64,000 bases of DNA from Microbacterium sp. Root53 (lineage in GTDB: Bacteria > Actinomycetota > Actinomycetes > Actinomycetales > Microbacteriaceae). A program made the position numbers and the translations under genes. How positions within the stretch are numbered: the first letter of the stretch is position 1; the number at the start of each line of letters is the position of its first letter. The DNA lies in NCBI RefSeq assembly GCF_001426925.1, contig NZ_LMFR01000001.1, positions 318,576-382,575 on the forward strand, in the 5' to 3' direction. The notes under the pieces were generated by a model. The model made no database searches. It was given only the letters and a program-made list of their open reading frames with translations, and was not told the DNA's origin. Below, one piece after another: positions 26,577 through 37,216 of this stretch.

Positions 26577-26605
26577 GGATAAGAAGGCTCGTAAGATCCG
26601 GTCAA
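26577..26605 (-). promoter_or_regulatory. Promoter of the lyase-like gene
   Basis: On the reverse strand TTGACC (26605-26600) and TTATCC (26582-26577) with exactly 17 bp between them, giving a leader of about 100 nt. This is one of the best -35/-10 pairs in the window. Confidence 0.65.
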
Positions 26606-26964
26606 TCGAAGCGCTCGGCTCGAAAGAAGCGAAAGTCGACGGGGGTTTGGCAGGTCGCCCCCCGGGCCGGGTGCTCATCAGGGGGCGACCTGCGTCGGTC
26701 GGGTGGCGCTCGCTGGGGGCGCGCCACCTGGTCCGCGCGCACGGCGGGGCCCTGGTGTCCGGCCGACCTCGGGTTCGTCGGCCGCGGGTTTGGGGAGACC
26801 TCGACGCCGCCCCAGCCGTGCGATGCCTGAGACTAGGGAGTGCTCGGGCGGCATGTCAACACCCGTCGAGCGGTTCGAAAGATCCGAAACCTGCATATCG
26901 ATATGCCTGGTCGGAGGGCAGAACTTTCAGTCGCCGCCGGGGTGATGCGGCGGACCCGGTGGGC

Positions 26965-26977
26965 GACAATGGAGACC
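26965..26977 (+). promoter_or_regulatory. Leaderless -10 of the VanY-type gene
   Basis: GACAAT (26965-26970), 7 nt, then ATG 26978. Confidence 0.6.
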
Positions 26978-27919
26978 ATGAGCCACGCCGGGAGGGCTGC
27001 CGCGCGGCGTCGGCTGCGCGCGCGGCGCAGAGTGCGCGCCGTCGCGCTGCTGATCCTCGCCGTCGCGCTCGGGATGGGGGCGTTCGCCGTCCTCTCGCCG
27101 CTGCTCGCGGGCGCCGAGAAGGCGAGCGCGGTGCCTTCCCTCGTCGACCAGCCGCCGGTGGCGGCCGCGCTCCCGGCCCCGCGCGTGGAGCAGGTCGAGG
27201 CATCGGAGGCGCCCTGCGAGGCGCCGGAGGTCGTCGCCGCGCTCCGCGACTCCGATGCGGACGCTCTCGTGGCCGCGTTCGGTGGCGGGGAGTCGCTGCG
27301 GCAGGCGGTGCTCGACGGCGCGGCGCCCTGCGTGCGCCTGGACGATCCGGCGATGCCGTGGGTGGTCGTCAACAAGCTGCGTCCGCTCGATCCGATCGAC
27401 TATGCGCCGCGGGAGGTGCGCCGGCCCGCGGCGCGCGTCGCCGACGTCGGTCTTCGTGCCGACGCCCTGGCCGCCTTCGAGCGGCTCGCCGACGCCGCGG
27501 CCGAGGGTGCCGGGAGGATCGCGCTGTACAGCGGGTACCGCTCCTACGACACCCAGGTCTCGACCTATGCGGCGCAGGTGGGCGCGCGCGGCGGCGGGGC
27601 GGACGCCCTGTCCGCCCGTCCCGGTCACAGCGAGCATCAGCTGGGGCTGGCCGCCGACGTCGTGGCGTGCGGCGCGTGGGGGTGCGGCGACATCTATGAG
27701 GTGGGCGGGACCGCGCAGGGGCGCTGGCTCGCCGAGAACGCGTGGCGCTACGGATGGATCGTCCGCTACGAGGCCGGGCGCAGTGTGACGACCGGCTACG
27801 ACGCCGAGCCCTGGCACCTGCGCTACGTGGGCCGGGGCATCGCCGAGGCGTACCAGGCGGGCGGCTTCCACACGCTCGAGGAGTTCTTCGGCCTGCCTGC
27901 CGCGCCGGACTACGACTGA
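26978..27919 (+). CDS. M15-family D-alanyl-D-alanine carboxypeptidase (VanY-like)
   Basis: 313 residues. A basic N-terminus and one membrane anchor (about residues 20-45) place the enzyme outside the membrane. The zinc-peptidase core is complete: SGYRSYDTQ, the H-x6-D motif in PGHSEHQLGLAADV, and the ExxH of EPWHLRYVG. It trims the terminal D-Ala of peptidoglycan stems. A linker region (about 50-135) of unknown fold precedes the catalytic domain. The gene stands alone; no van resistance genes are nearby. Confidence 0.92.
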   Translation: MSHAGRAAARRRLRARRRVRAVALLILAVALGMGAFAVLSPLLAGAEKASAVPSLVDQPPVAAALPAPRVEQVEASEAPCEAPEVVAALRDSDADALVAAFGGGESLRQAVLDGAAPCVRLDDPAMPWVVVNKLRPLDPIDYAPREVRRPAARVADVGLRADALAAFERLADAAAEGAGRIALYSGYRSYDTQVSTYAAQVGARGGGADALSARPGHSEHQLGLAADVVACGAWGCGDIYEVGGTAQGRWLAENAWRYGWIVRYEAGRSVTTGYDAEPWHLRYVGRGIAEAYQAGGFHTLEEFFGLPAAPDYD

Positions 27920-27923
27920 GCGC

Positions 27924-30059
27924 TCAGAACAGCGTCGCGGCCTCCGGGATCGCGCGTCGCTCGGTCGCCCTCGTCGCCGCGGCCCGCCCGCGCGAGGTCG
28001 TCACGACCCGCGACGCCGTGGCGGCCGCCGGCGCGGGCCGGCGCCACGGATCCCCGTCGGAGCGGCCGTCGAGCCGGTGCGCCCGGATGAGCGGTCGGAT
28101 GCGCTGCGACAGCATCGTCCGGTACGCCTGCGGCGCGTTGACGGAGGCGCCCGGATACAGGCCGCGGTAGGCGGGCAGGAGCTCCGGATGCTCTCGCGCG
28201 AGCCAGCGCATGAACCACGGCTTCACCCCGGGTCGCAGGTGCAGCGCGCCGTGCACGACCCGGGCCGCGCCCGCGGCCTTCACCCGGGCGAGCGCGGCGT
28301 CGAGCGCCTCGGGGGAGTCGGAGAGGTGGGGGAGGATCGGCATCAGGAACACCGACACCGCGAAGCCCGCGTCGGCCGCCGCGCGCACCGTGTCGAGGCG
28401 GGCCTGCGCCGTCGGTGTCCCCGGCTCGATCGCCTGCTGCAGCTCGTCGTCGTAGACCGCGATGGAGAAGGCGAGCTGGATCGGCACATCCTGCTTCAGC
28501 CGCGTCAGCAGCGGCAGGTCGCGCCTCAGCAGCGAGCCCTTGGTCAGGATCGAGAAGGGCGTGCCCGACTCCGCCAGAGCGGTCGTGATGCCCGGCATGA
28601 GCTTGTAGCGACCCTCGGCCCGCTGGTACGGATCGGTGTTCGTGCCGAGGGCGACCGGCTCACGGCGCCACGACGACCGCGCGAGCTCCCGCCGCAGCAC
28701 CTCGTCGACGTTCACCTTCACGACGATCTGCGAGTCGAAGTCGCGCCCGGCATCCAGGTCGAGATACTCGTGCGTCCCCCGGGCGAAGCAGTTGTGGCTG
28801 ATCACGCCGTTCGCGACGAAGTCCCCCGTGCCGGTGGTGATGTCCACCATGTCGATGTCGTGCCCGAGGTCGTCCACGGACACGACACGCAGATCGGCGG
28901 CGGTCTTCACAGCGTCGCCGATGAGCTGCTGCTTCCCGCTGAGCGCCGGCCGGGTGGCGTCGAAGAACCGCTGCCGCATCGGCAGCCCTCCTGTCACTCG
29001 CACGGACCGCACGCCATTGGGCCGGGGTGGTTCGATGACGCACGGGATGCCGACGGCCTCCAGGGACTCAGCGGTCAGGGAGAGCAGTTCTTCATCCTTG
29101 TTGCTGATCCGCAGGACGCCTCGCGAGCAGCTCCCCTCCGCATCGAAGATTCCGGCGAGGAAACCCGCCCGCCATTCGCGGGACCGCGTTCGCGGGATCG
29201 TGATCAGATGCTCGATCGCCGCGACGTCTTCCACGCGTGCGGTGTGGATCGCGATCATCTGCTTGCGTGCGCCCTCCGCGGCGCTGAAGGTTCGCGTTCG
29301 CGTGGGAACGCCGGAACGATCGAGGAAGTCCCGCGATCGGTCCAGGGCGGCGCGGTCGGTCTCCGTGAGCGCCAAGCGGAACATGTGGATGTCGCGGATG
29401 CGATCCGCGCTCCGATACGAGCGATGGAAGATCATCCCGTCGCCCCGGATCATGCCGGCGAGGTAGCCGCGTCGGTAGTGCGGCGTCGGCGATGCGGAGT
29501 CGGGCGGCGGCCCGCCGATGCCGAATCCCATCAAGCGGTTGAGGGCGGTGAGGTGGGGGCGCTGCTCGGGGCCCGTGGTGGCGCCGTGGACATGCTTCCA
29601 GCCCCTGTCGGTCAGGAACCGATGGTCGCCGCTCGCCGTGATCTCGGTGCCGTCGGCCAGCGTGACGCGATACGCGCGCTTTCTCGACGGCCACTTCGCG
29701 CGGACCGTCGTGCGCACGTAGCGTCGGTAGGCACCGTGCCGCTCGGTGCCGACGATCTCGTCGCCGACGCGGATCTCACGAAGCGGAACCTGGCGGCCGT
29801 CGGCCCGCAGGATCAGGGTGTCTGGGCTGAGGCAGTACACGCAGGCATGCGTGCATCCGCGATACGGGTTGATCGTCCAGTCGAACGGCATGCTGCTCGA
29901 GCGCGGCACATGGTTGAGGGCCGACTTGGCGGCGACCTCGTGGAACGTCACGCCCGCGAACTCGGGCGTCGTCACCGACCGGACGAGTCCGTCGAGCTGC
30001 TCCATTCCGGGCAGCGCGTCGGGGTCCGAGACGCCGAGCTCCTGTCCCTGCCATCGCAT
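27924..30059 (-). CDS. Rv2578c-family radical SAM protein containing an intein
   Basis: 711 residues as translated, 363 after splicing. The start MRWQGQELG (ATG 30059) is the usual family N-terminus. The host protein has the radical-SAM cluster motif CxxxCxxC as CTHACVY-C, and the intein lies exactly between VY and the third Cys (CFARGTHEYLDLD). Downstream are NTDPYQRAEGRYK and the TIM-barrel segments ILTKGSLLRRDLPLL and FLMPILPHLSD. The natural substrate of this family is not known to me. The cluster cannot assemble until the intein leaves, so splicing is a prerequisite for activity. It converges on the VanY gene with stops 4 nt apart. Confidence 0.93.
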   Translation of the reverse strand: MRWQGQELGVSDPDALPGMEQLDGLVRSVTTPEFAGVTFHEVAAKSALNHVPRSSSMPFDWTINPYRGCTHACVYCLSPDTLILRADGRQVPLREIRVGDEIVGTERHGAYRRYVRTTVRAKWPSRKRAYRVTLADGTEITASGDHRFLTDRGWKHVHGATTGPEQRPHLTALNRLMGFGIGGPPPDSASPTPHYRRGYLAGMIRGDGMIFHRSYRSADRIRDIHMFRLALTETDRAALDRSRDFLDRSGVPTRTRTFSAAEGARKQMIAIHTARVEDVAAIEHLITIPRTRSREWRAGFLAGIFDAEGSCSRGVLRISNKDEELLSLTAESLEAVGIPCVIEPPRPNGVRSVRVTGGLPMRQRFFDATRPALSGKQQLIGDAVKTAADLRVVSVDDLGHDIDMVDITTGTGDFVANGVISHNCFARGTHEYLDLDAGRDFDSQIVVKVNVDEVLRRELARSSWRREPVALGTNTDPYQRAEGRYKLMPGITTALAESGTPFSILTKGSLLRRDLPLLTRLKQDVPIQLAFSIAVYDDELQQAIEPGTPTAQARLDTVRAAADAGFAVSVFLMPILPHLSDSPEALDAALARVKAAGAARVVHGALHLRPGVKPWFMRWLAREHPELLPAYRGLYPGASVNAPQAYRTMLSQRIRPLIRAHRLDGRSDGDPWRRPAPAAATASRVVTTSRGRAAATRATERRAIPEAATLF
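28791..29834 (-). mobile_element. Intein with LAGLIDADG homing endonuclease
   Basis: 348 in-frame codons. Block A starts with Cys1 (CLSPDTLILRADG), block B has GDHRFLTDRGW, the endonuclease has two LAGLIDADG helices (YLAGMIRGDGMI and FLAGIFDAEGSC), block F is DIDMVDITTGTGDFVANG, and block G is VISHN followed by the +1 Cys. All residues needed for splicing are present (Cys1, block B His, penultimate His, terminal Asn, +1 Cys), so it should be active. Confidence 0.93.
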
Positions 30060-30153
30060 GGATTCATCGAACACCCGTTCTATCGCCAAGTCAAGCGAGA
30101 TCAGAACACATGTGCGAAGCGATCCGGCCCTGGTGGCGCGGGTGCGCGCGTGC

Positions 30154-30165
30154 GAGACTGCGGGC
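30154..30165 (+). promoter_or_regulatory. Leaderless -10 of the lipoprotein gene
   Basis: GAGACT (30154-30159), 6 nt, then ATG 30166. Confidence 0.45.
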
Positions 30166-30896
30166 ATGACCGCGCGACTCGCCCTCCGAACCCTCGCTCC
30201 GATCGTCCTGGCCGGATCGCTGCTGATCGCCGGCTGCTCGGCCGGCGGCGAGGAGGAGGCGCCCGAGGGGGCGACCCGCCCGCGGAGTCCTCCGCGCCCG
30301 CGGAGACGCCCGCGGACGAGGCGCCGTCGGGCGAGGTGGTCGATGAGGCCGTGCTCGAGGGGTACGTCGTGGCCGCGGGGCTCGAGCCGATCGACATCGA
30401 GGCCATGGGTGGGGTCGAGGGGCTCAGCGGCCTCTTCGCGGATGCGGAGATCGAGCCCGCCGAGTGCGCGGCCGCGGTCGAGAGCGGGCTCGCCATCGCC
30501 GAGACGAGCGAGAGCAGCATGGCCGTGGGCGTCGACGAGGCGACCGGCCAGTCGGGCGGAGTGGTGAGCTTCGCGGAGGCGTCGATCGCCGACGGCGCCG
30601 TGGAGTCGGGCCTGTCGAACATCGACGGCTGCGGCGAGATCACGATCACCATGGCCGACGGGACGTCGGTGACGAGCACCATCAGCGAGGTCCCGGTGTC
30701 GATCGACGGCGCCGACTCGGCGTACGGGGTGCAGACCGACTCCGTGATCGAGGGCACCGGCGCGATGAGCTCCGTGACCGTCACGGCGCTGGTCGACTCG
30801 CTCGTCGTGACCGGCAGCGCGATCGGCGGTGCGGAGGCGGCATCGGGCGCAGAGGACGTCGCCCAGCGGCTCGTGGACGCGATCGCGGCGGGCTGA
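30166..30896 (+). pseudogene. Lipoprotein gene with a frameshift
   Basis: The first frame gives MTARLALRTLAPIVLAGSLL with lipobox LIAGC and a Glu-rich linker, then runs into Arg/Pro noise. The -1 frame carries on naturally from DPPAESSAPAETPADEAPS through a ~200-residue extracytoplasmic domain ending QRLVDAIAAG. Adding one G to the run of five G at about 30269-30273 would restore a 243-residue lipoprotein. The domain (two Cys, AECAAAVESGL and NIDGCGEITITM) is of a type often seen in actinobacterial lipoproteins of unknown role. It is a real single-base lesion or a sequencing error. Confidence 0.8.
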
Positions 30897-30897
30897 C

Positions 30898-31887
30898 CTA
30901 CACCTTGCGGCGCCGCGGCGTGAGCCGCACCTGGGGCATGGGCGGGGCGGGGATGCGCTCGTCGCCGTGCGTGACGACGTGGCCGAACCGCTCGGACCCG
31001 GCCTCCCACTCCTCGCGGGCCTCGACGATCTCGTCGTGGTCCCGGCCCACGAAGTTCCACCACATCACGAGGTCGTCCGCGAACGGCTCCCCGCCCAGCA
31101 GGAAGAACATGGCGCCGCCGATCGTCGAGACCTCGATGCCGTCGCGGTTCACGCCGAGGTAGAGCAGGTCCAGGGCGCCGAGCGCGGTCGGCTCCCCCGC
31201 TCGCCCGGCGTGCGCGACGAGGTCGCCCTCCACGGCCGCGATCGCGTACTCCCAGTCCCGGCGGAACGGGATCCGCACGCGCGATCCGGGTGCCAGCACG
31301 ACCTCCGCGCCCACGATCGGCGTGTAGACGGTGGCGGGCGAGACGACGTCCCCGAGCTCGCCGACGACCACCGTGGCGTCCGCGTCGGCGCCCTCGAGGG
31401 CCGGGAGCCTCAGCGTCGGCAGGTCGGCATGGCGCTCGAAGTCCGGACCGCCGTGGCGGCGGCTCTCCGGGAGGGCGATCCACAGCTGCAGCGCGTCGAG
31501 CGGGATGGGATCGTCGCCGACCGAATACTCCGAGTGGGAGATGCCCCGGCCCGACGTCATAATGTTCAGCACGCCGCGGCTGATCGTGACGTCGCTGTCG
31601 ATGCTGTCGCGGTGGCGGACCTCGCCCACCAGCGGCCACGTCACGGTCTGCAGTCCGATGTGAGGGTGGGGCTCCACCCGCATCAGCGCCTCCTGCGGCC
31701 CGAAGCGGTCGAAGAAGCACCATGCGCCCACGGTCGGCAGGTCGCGCTGCGGCAGCGAGCGGTGAACCGCCATGGCCCTGACGCCGCCGAGCGGCACCTC
31801 GCGGGGCTCGAGCAGCAGCTCACGAGGGCCGTCGCACGCGTCGGCGGTGAGGTCCCACTCGTCGGTCGCGGCGTCGAGGCGCGTCAT
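30898..31887 (-). CDS. Pirin family protein
   Basis: 329 residues, a bicupin. The N-terminal cupin shows GAWCFFDRFGP, PHPHIGLQTVTW (metal-binding His pair) and ISHSEYS, typical pirin signatures. The second cupin ends with FFLLGGEPFADDLVMWWNFVGRDHDEI. Pirins bind iron; bacterial members can act as quercetinases or redox sensors, which cannot be distinguished here. ATG 31887 overlaps the GNAT stop by 4 nt, so it is the second gene of a two-gene unit. Confidence 0.92.
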   Translation of the reverse strand: MTRLDAATDEWDLTADACDGPRELLLEPREVPLGGVRAMAVHRSLPQRDLPTVGAWCFFDRFGPQEALMRVEPHPHIGLQTVTWPLVGEVRHRDSIDSDVTISRGVLNIMTSGRGISHSEYSVGDDPIPLDALQLWIALPESRRHGGPDFERHADLPTLRLPALEGADADATVVVGELGDVVSPATVYTPIVGAEVVLAPGSRVRIPFRRDWEYAIAAVEGDLVAHAGRAGEPTALGALDLLYLGVNRDGIEVSTIGGAMFFLLGGEPFADDLVMWWNFVGRDHDEIVEAREEWEAGSERFGHVVTHGDERIPAPPMPQVRLTPRRRKV

Positions 31888-32231
31888 GCCGGGGACTCGC
31901 CCTGCGTCGCCGCGTCGAGCGGGGTGCCGCCCGGCCACTCCACGACCGCGCCGGCCACCTCGTTCTTCTGCAGATACGCCGCCACGAACGGGCACAGGGG
32001 GATGATCGTGTCGCCGCGGCGCGCGACGTCCGCGAGCGCCTCGGCGGCGAGCGTGTCGCCGAGCCCCTGCCCGCGGAAGGCGGGATCGATCTCGGTCGCG
32101 ATCATCCGGATCCGGCCCTGGCCCTGCTCGAACCGGATGAAGCCGGCGACCGTGTCCTCGTGGGTCGCGTCCGACAGGTGCAGCTCGTACCGGCTCGCGT
32201 CGTCGTTGCGGGTCACCTTCAGGTCTGCCAT
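31884..32231 (-). CDS. Small GNAT-fold N-acetyltransferase (Gcn5-related, YidJ/NATD1 type)
   Basis: 115 residues. The acetyl-CoA loop is seen as EIDPAFRGQGLGDTLAAEAL, and the domain has the minimal layout of the small PF14542-type family, ending IIPLCPFVAAYLQKN. The acceptor is unknown. A GGAAGGAG site precedes the ATG, and a reverse-strand TAGCGT lies at 32261-32256. It heads the GNAT-pirin unit. Confidence 0.9.
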   Translation of the reverse strand: MADLKVTRNDDASRYELHLSDATHEDTVAGFIRFEQGQGRIRMIATEIDPAFRGQGLGDTLAAEALADVARRGDTIIPLCPFVAAYLQKNEVAGAVVEWPGGTPLDAATQGESPA

Positions 32232-32353
32232 GCGGGCTCCTTCCGTCGGGCTCCCACGCTACGGCGTGGCGCCGACGCGGGGAAGGCTCGTCCCCAGGGC
32301 CGGAGGGCGCCGGGTCGCCGGCGACGCCCAGGGGACGTGTCGGAGCCCGCGCC

Positions 32354-32366
32354 TAGACTCGAGCGC
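32354..32366 (+). promoter_or_regulatory. Leaderless -10 of recQ
   Basis: TAGACT (32354-32359), 7 nt, then GTG 32367. Confidence 0.6.
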
Positions 32367-34448
<2,082 letters not shown>

Positions 34449-34612
34449 CACCGCCTCCGCTCGCGCCGGCGGGGCCCACGTCTGCCGTGCGCTCGACCCG
34501 CCCGAACGCGCGCCGCCGGCCACCGCGCAGGCGGCTGATCTCCCAGTCGGCATATGGCCCATGAACCGGGACCGCGAACCCTTCGTCGGCTAACGACACG
34601 CCGGTGTCCCGG

Positions 34613-34712
34613 AATCCAGGTGGACGGAAGTCCGATCTCGACGCCGATCGATCTGGGTGCCCAGACCGCGGATGCCGATGGCAAGGTCACCTTCCGGTGG
34701 ACGGTGGGCGCC
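34613..34712 (+). pseudogene. Possible fragment of an Ig-like surface protein
   Basis: One frame reads QVDGSPISTPIDLGAQTADADGKVTFRWTV, a pattern typical of repeated Ig-like domains of cell-wall-anchored proteins (ADADGKVTFRWTVP...GTH). No start, signal peptide or continuation is visible, so it looks like a relic. It could also be chance. Confidence 0.3.
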
Positions 34713-34762
34713 GGGCGGCGGCTCACACGGAGTGAGATGACGCCACGGCATGAGGCGTGACG

Positions 34763-34795
34763 CGGCGGCGGTCCGGATGATCCGGGCCGCCGCCG
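34763..34795. terminator. Inverted repeat, possible terminator
   Basis: A 15-bp stem (34763-34777 with 34781-34795, one G-T pair, loop TGA) just after the Ig-like remnant. It probably belonged to that lost gene. Confidence 0.5.
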
Positions 34796-34984
34796 TCGTC
34801 TGTCCCCGTCCGCCGCCGCTGTCGTGCGCGCACAATGGTCCCGCCGCACGTCGGCGCCCGCGACTGTGGCTCAGTGACAAGGTCCTCGCGCCCGGCTTGT
34901 CGCAGACCTACGGTGATCACATCGCCCCCTCCGTCCCCGTCGAGGCGGGCCCGGCCCATTCCACGATCCCCGTGAGAGGCAGAC

Positions 34985-37075
34985 ATGGCAGACACCGCTG
35001 TTCGCCCCCAGACCGCCGACCCGACGCCCGCCCACAAGGCCGGGCCCGAGACGGCGCCCCGCATCGACGTCCCCCTCGTCACCGACCGGCTGCTCGGCAC
35101 GTGGGCGGACGTCCGCCGCGCGTCGCGCGAGATGCTGAAGGACTCCGCGTTCTGGCGCGTCGACGGGCTCACCCACCACGAGCACCGCGCGCGCGTCTTC
35201 GAACAGCTCGGCAAGCTGGTCGAGCACAGGTCCATCTCGCGCGCGCTCCCGGTCGAGTACGGCGGCGAGAACAACAACGGCGGCAACCTCGCGAGCTTCG
35301 AGGAGCTCGTGCTCGCCGATCCGAGTCTTCAGATCAAGGCGGGCGTGCAGTGGGGCCTGTTCGGCTCCGCGATCTACCAGCTGGGAACGAAGAAGCACCA
35401 CGACAAGTGGCTGCGCGACGTCTTCGAGCTGAAGATCCCCGGCGCGTTCGCCATGACCGAGACCGGCCACGGCTCGGACGTCGCCGCGATCGGGACCACC
35501 GCGACCTACGACGCGGCGACCGAGGAGTTCGTGATCCACACGCCGTTCCGCGGCGCCTGGAAGGACTACCTCGGCAACGCCGCGGTCGACGGCCGGGCGG
35601 CGACCGTGTTCGCGCAGCTCATCAGCGGCGGCGTGAACTACGGCGTGCACTGTTTCTTCGTGCCCCTTCGCGACGAGGACGGGCAGTTCCTGCCGGGCGT
35701 CGGCGGCGAGGACGACGGCGTCAAGGGCGGCCTCAACGGCATCGACAACGGCCGTCTGCACTTCGACCACGTGCGCGTGCCGCGCGAGAACCTGCTCAAC
35801 CGCTATGGCGACGTCGCGCCGGACGGCACTTACTCGAGCCCGATCGCCAGCCCGGGCCGCCGCTTCTTCACGATGCTCGGCGCGCTCGTGCAGGGCCGCG
35901 TCTCGCTCGACGGGTCGGCCACCACGGCGGCGGCGCTGGCGCTGAACATCGCGATCACCTACGGCAACCAGCGCCGCCAGTTCGCCGGCGCGACCGGCGC
36001 CGAGACGGTCCTGATGGACTACGCGAAGCACCAGCGTCGCCTCCTGCCGCGGCTCGCGATCACGTACGCGCAGGCGTTCGCGCACGACGAGCTGCTGCAG
36101 AAGTTCCACGGCGTGTTCGGCGGCGAGACCGACACCGAGGAGAACCGCGAGGACCTCGAGACCCTCGCGGCCACGCTCAAGCCGCTGTCGACCTGGCACG
36201 CGCTGGACGCCATCCAGGAGGCCCGCGAGGCCTGCGGCGGCGCGGGCTACCTCGCCGAGAACCGCCTCGTGACCCTGCGTCAGGACCTCGACGTGTACGT
36301 CACCTTCGAGGGCGACAACAACGTGCTGCTGCAGCTCGTCGGCAAGCGCCTGCTCGCGGACTACGCCAAGCAGCTGCGCAGCAAGGACCCCAAGGAGATC
36401 GCCGCCTTCGTCGTCGGCCAGACCGCCGGCAAGGTGTTCCACGGGGCGGGCCTGCGGCAGCTCGGGCAGGCGGTGGCGGACTTCGGATCCACGGCGCGAT
36501 CCGTGGAGCTCGGCCTGCGCGCCAAGGACCAGCACGAGCTGCTCGCCGACCGCGTGCAGAGCATGGTCGGCGAGCTCGCGGCGCGCCTGCGTCCCGCGTC
36601 CAAGCTCGACCCGGTCGCCGCCGCCGACCTGTTCAACGAGAACCAGGTCGAGCTGCTCGAGGCGGCCCGCGCCCACGGCGAGCTCCTGCAGTGGGAGGCG
36701 TTCACCGACGCCGTGGCCTCGATCCCCGACGAGGACACCCGCCAGGTGATGATCTGGCTCCGTGACCTCTTCGGTCTGACGCTGATCGAGAAGCACCTCG
36801 CCTGGTACCTCATGCACGGCCGCCTCTCCAACCAGCGCGCGATGGCCGTGCAGCGCTACATCGACCGCCTCTGCCGCCGCCTGCGCCCGCACTCGCAGGA
36901 CCTCGTCGACGCGTTCGGGTTCGCGCCCGAGCACGTGCGCGCGCCCATCGCGTCGGGTGCCGAGCAGAGCCGCCAGGATGAGGCCGCCGCGCACTACGCC
37001 GAGCTGGACGCGACCGGGCAGGCGCCCGCGCGCGAGAAGAAGCCGCCGCGCGAGAAGAAGCCCGCTCGACGCTGA
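34985..37075 (+). CDS. Acyl-CoA oxidase/dehydrogenase family protein
   Basis: 696 residues, the size of acyl-CoA oxidases and longer than ordinary ~385-residue dehydrogenases. The flavin segment AFAMTETGHGSDVAAIGTTATYD and the C-terminal ACOX-type helical domain support this. It should oxidise acyl-CoA to trans-2-enoyl-CoA; whether oxygen or an electron-transfer flavoprotein is the acceptor cannot be read from sequence. The extreme C-terminus is Lys/Arg-rich (EKKPPREKKPARR). ATG 34985 follows GAGAGG. It is monocistronic and followed by a strong hairpin. Confidence 0.93.
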   Translation: MADTAVRPQTADPTPAHKAGPETAPRIDVPLVTDRLLGTWADVRRASREMLKDSAFWRVDGLTHHEHRARVFEQLGKLVEHRSISRALPVEYGGENNNGGNLASFEELVLADPSLQIKAGVQWGLFGSAIYQLGTKKHHDKWLRDVFELKIPGAFAMTETGHGSDVAAIGTTATYDAATEEFVIHTPFRGAWKDYLGNAAVDGRAATVFAQLISGGVNYGVHCFFVPLRDEDGQFLPGVGGEDDGVKGGLNGIDNGRLHFDHVRVPRENLLNRYGDVAPDGTYSSPIASPGRRFFTMLGALVQGRVSLDGSATTAAALALNIAITYGNQRRQFAGATGAETVLMDYAKHQRRLLPRLAITYAQAFAHDELLQKFHGVFGGETDTEENREDLETLAATLKPLSTWHALDAIQEAREACGGAGYLAENRLVTLRQDLDVYVTFEGDNNVLLQLVGKRLLADYAKQLRSKDPKEIAAFVVGQTAGKVFHGAGLRQLGQAVADFGSTARSVELGLRAKDQHELLADRVQSMVGELAARLRPASKLDPVAAADLFNENQVELLEAARAHGELLQWEAFTDAVASIPDEDTRQVMIWLRDLFGLTLIEKHLAWYLMHGRLSNQRAMAVQRYIDRLCRRLRPHSQDLVDAFGFAPEHVRAPIASGAEQSRQDEAAAHYAELDATGQAPAREKKPPREKKPARR

Positions 37076-37083
37076 TCGTCCAT

Positions 37084-37124
37084 CGCGCACGCGGGTCCGG
37101 GGAGTTCCCGGGCCCGCGTGCGCG
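37084..37124. terminator. Terminator after the acyl-CoA oxidase gene
   Basis: An 18-bp stem (37084-37101 with 37107-37124, one wobble) around AGTTC, very GC-rich and without a T tail. Confidence 0.75.
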
Positions 37125-37181
37125 TCCGTGCGGGGGAGAGGTGCCCTGGTCGGGGCCGGGGAGGCGCTGAGCGGGCCGATT

Positions 37182-37216
37182 AGGATACCGGTCAGGAGTC
37201 GGCGAGGGGGTGCGCG
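37182..37216 (+). promoter_or_regulatory. Promoter and ribosome site of the giant-protein operon
   Basis: TAGGAT lies near 37181-37186 and GAGGGGG at 37204-37210, just before ATG 37217. This is the only promoter-like signal seen ahead of eight genes with almost no gaps. Confidence 0.45.

Larger units (their letters stand above)
26472..26977. other. 506-bp divergent intergenic region with hairpins and a palindrome
   Basis: Between the lyase-like gene and the VanY-type gene. It holds a reverse promoter (26577-26605), three successive inverted repeats (26650-26693 with 13-bp arms; 26702-26728; 26761-26783), a perfect 14-bp palindrome GCATATCGATATGC at 26893-26906, and the VanY -10. No coding region was recognised. 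Confidence 0.6.
34449..34984. other. 536-bp region with a remnant of an Ig-like exported protein and a hairpin
   Basis: Between recQ and the acyl-CoA oxidase. It contains the coding remnant at 34613-34712, the inverted repeat at 34763-34795, and a GAGAGG ribosome site before 34985. No intact gene was found. Confidence 0.5.

Noticed and set aside
26978..27919. VanY-type gene as vancomycin resistance.
   Set aside because: No vanHAX, vanRS or ligase genes are present; stand-alone M15 peptidases are ordinary wall-remodelling enzymes.
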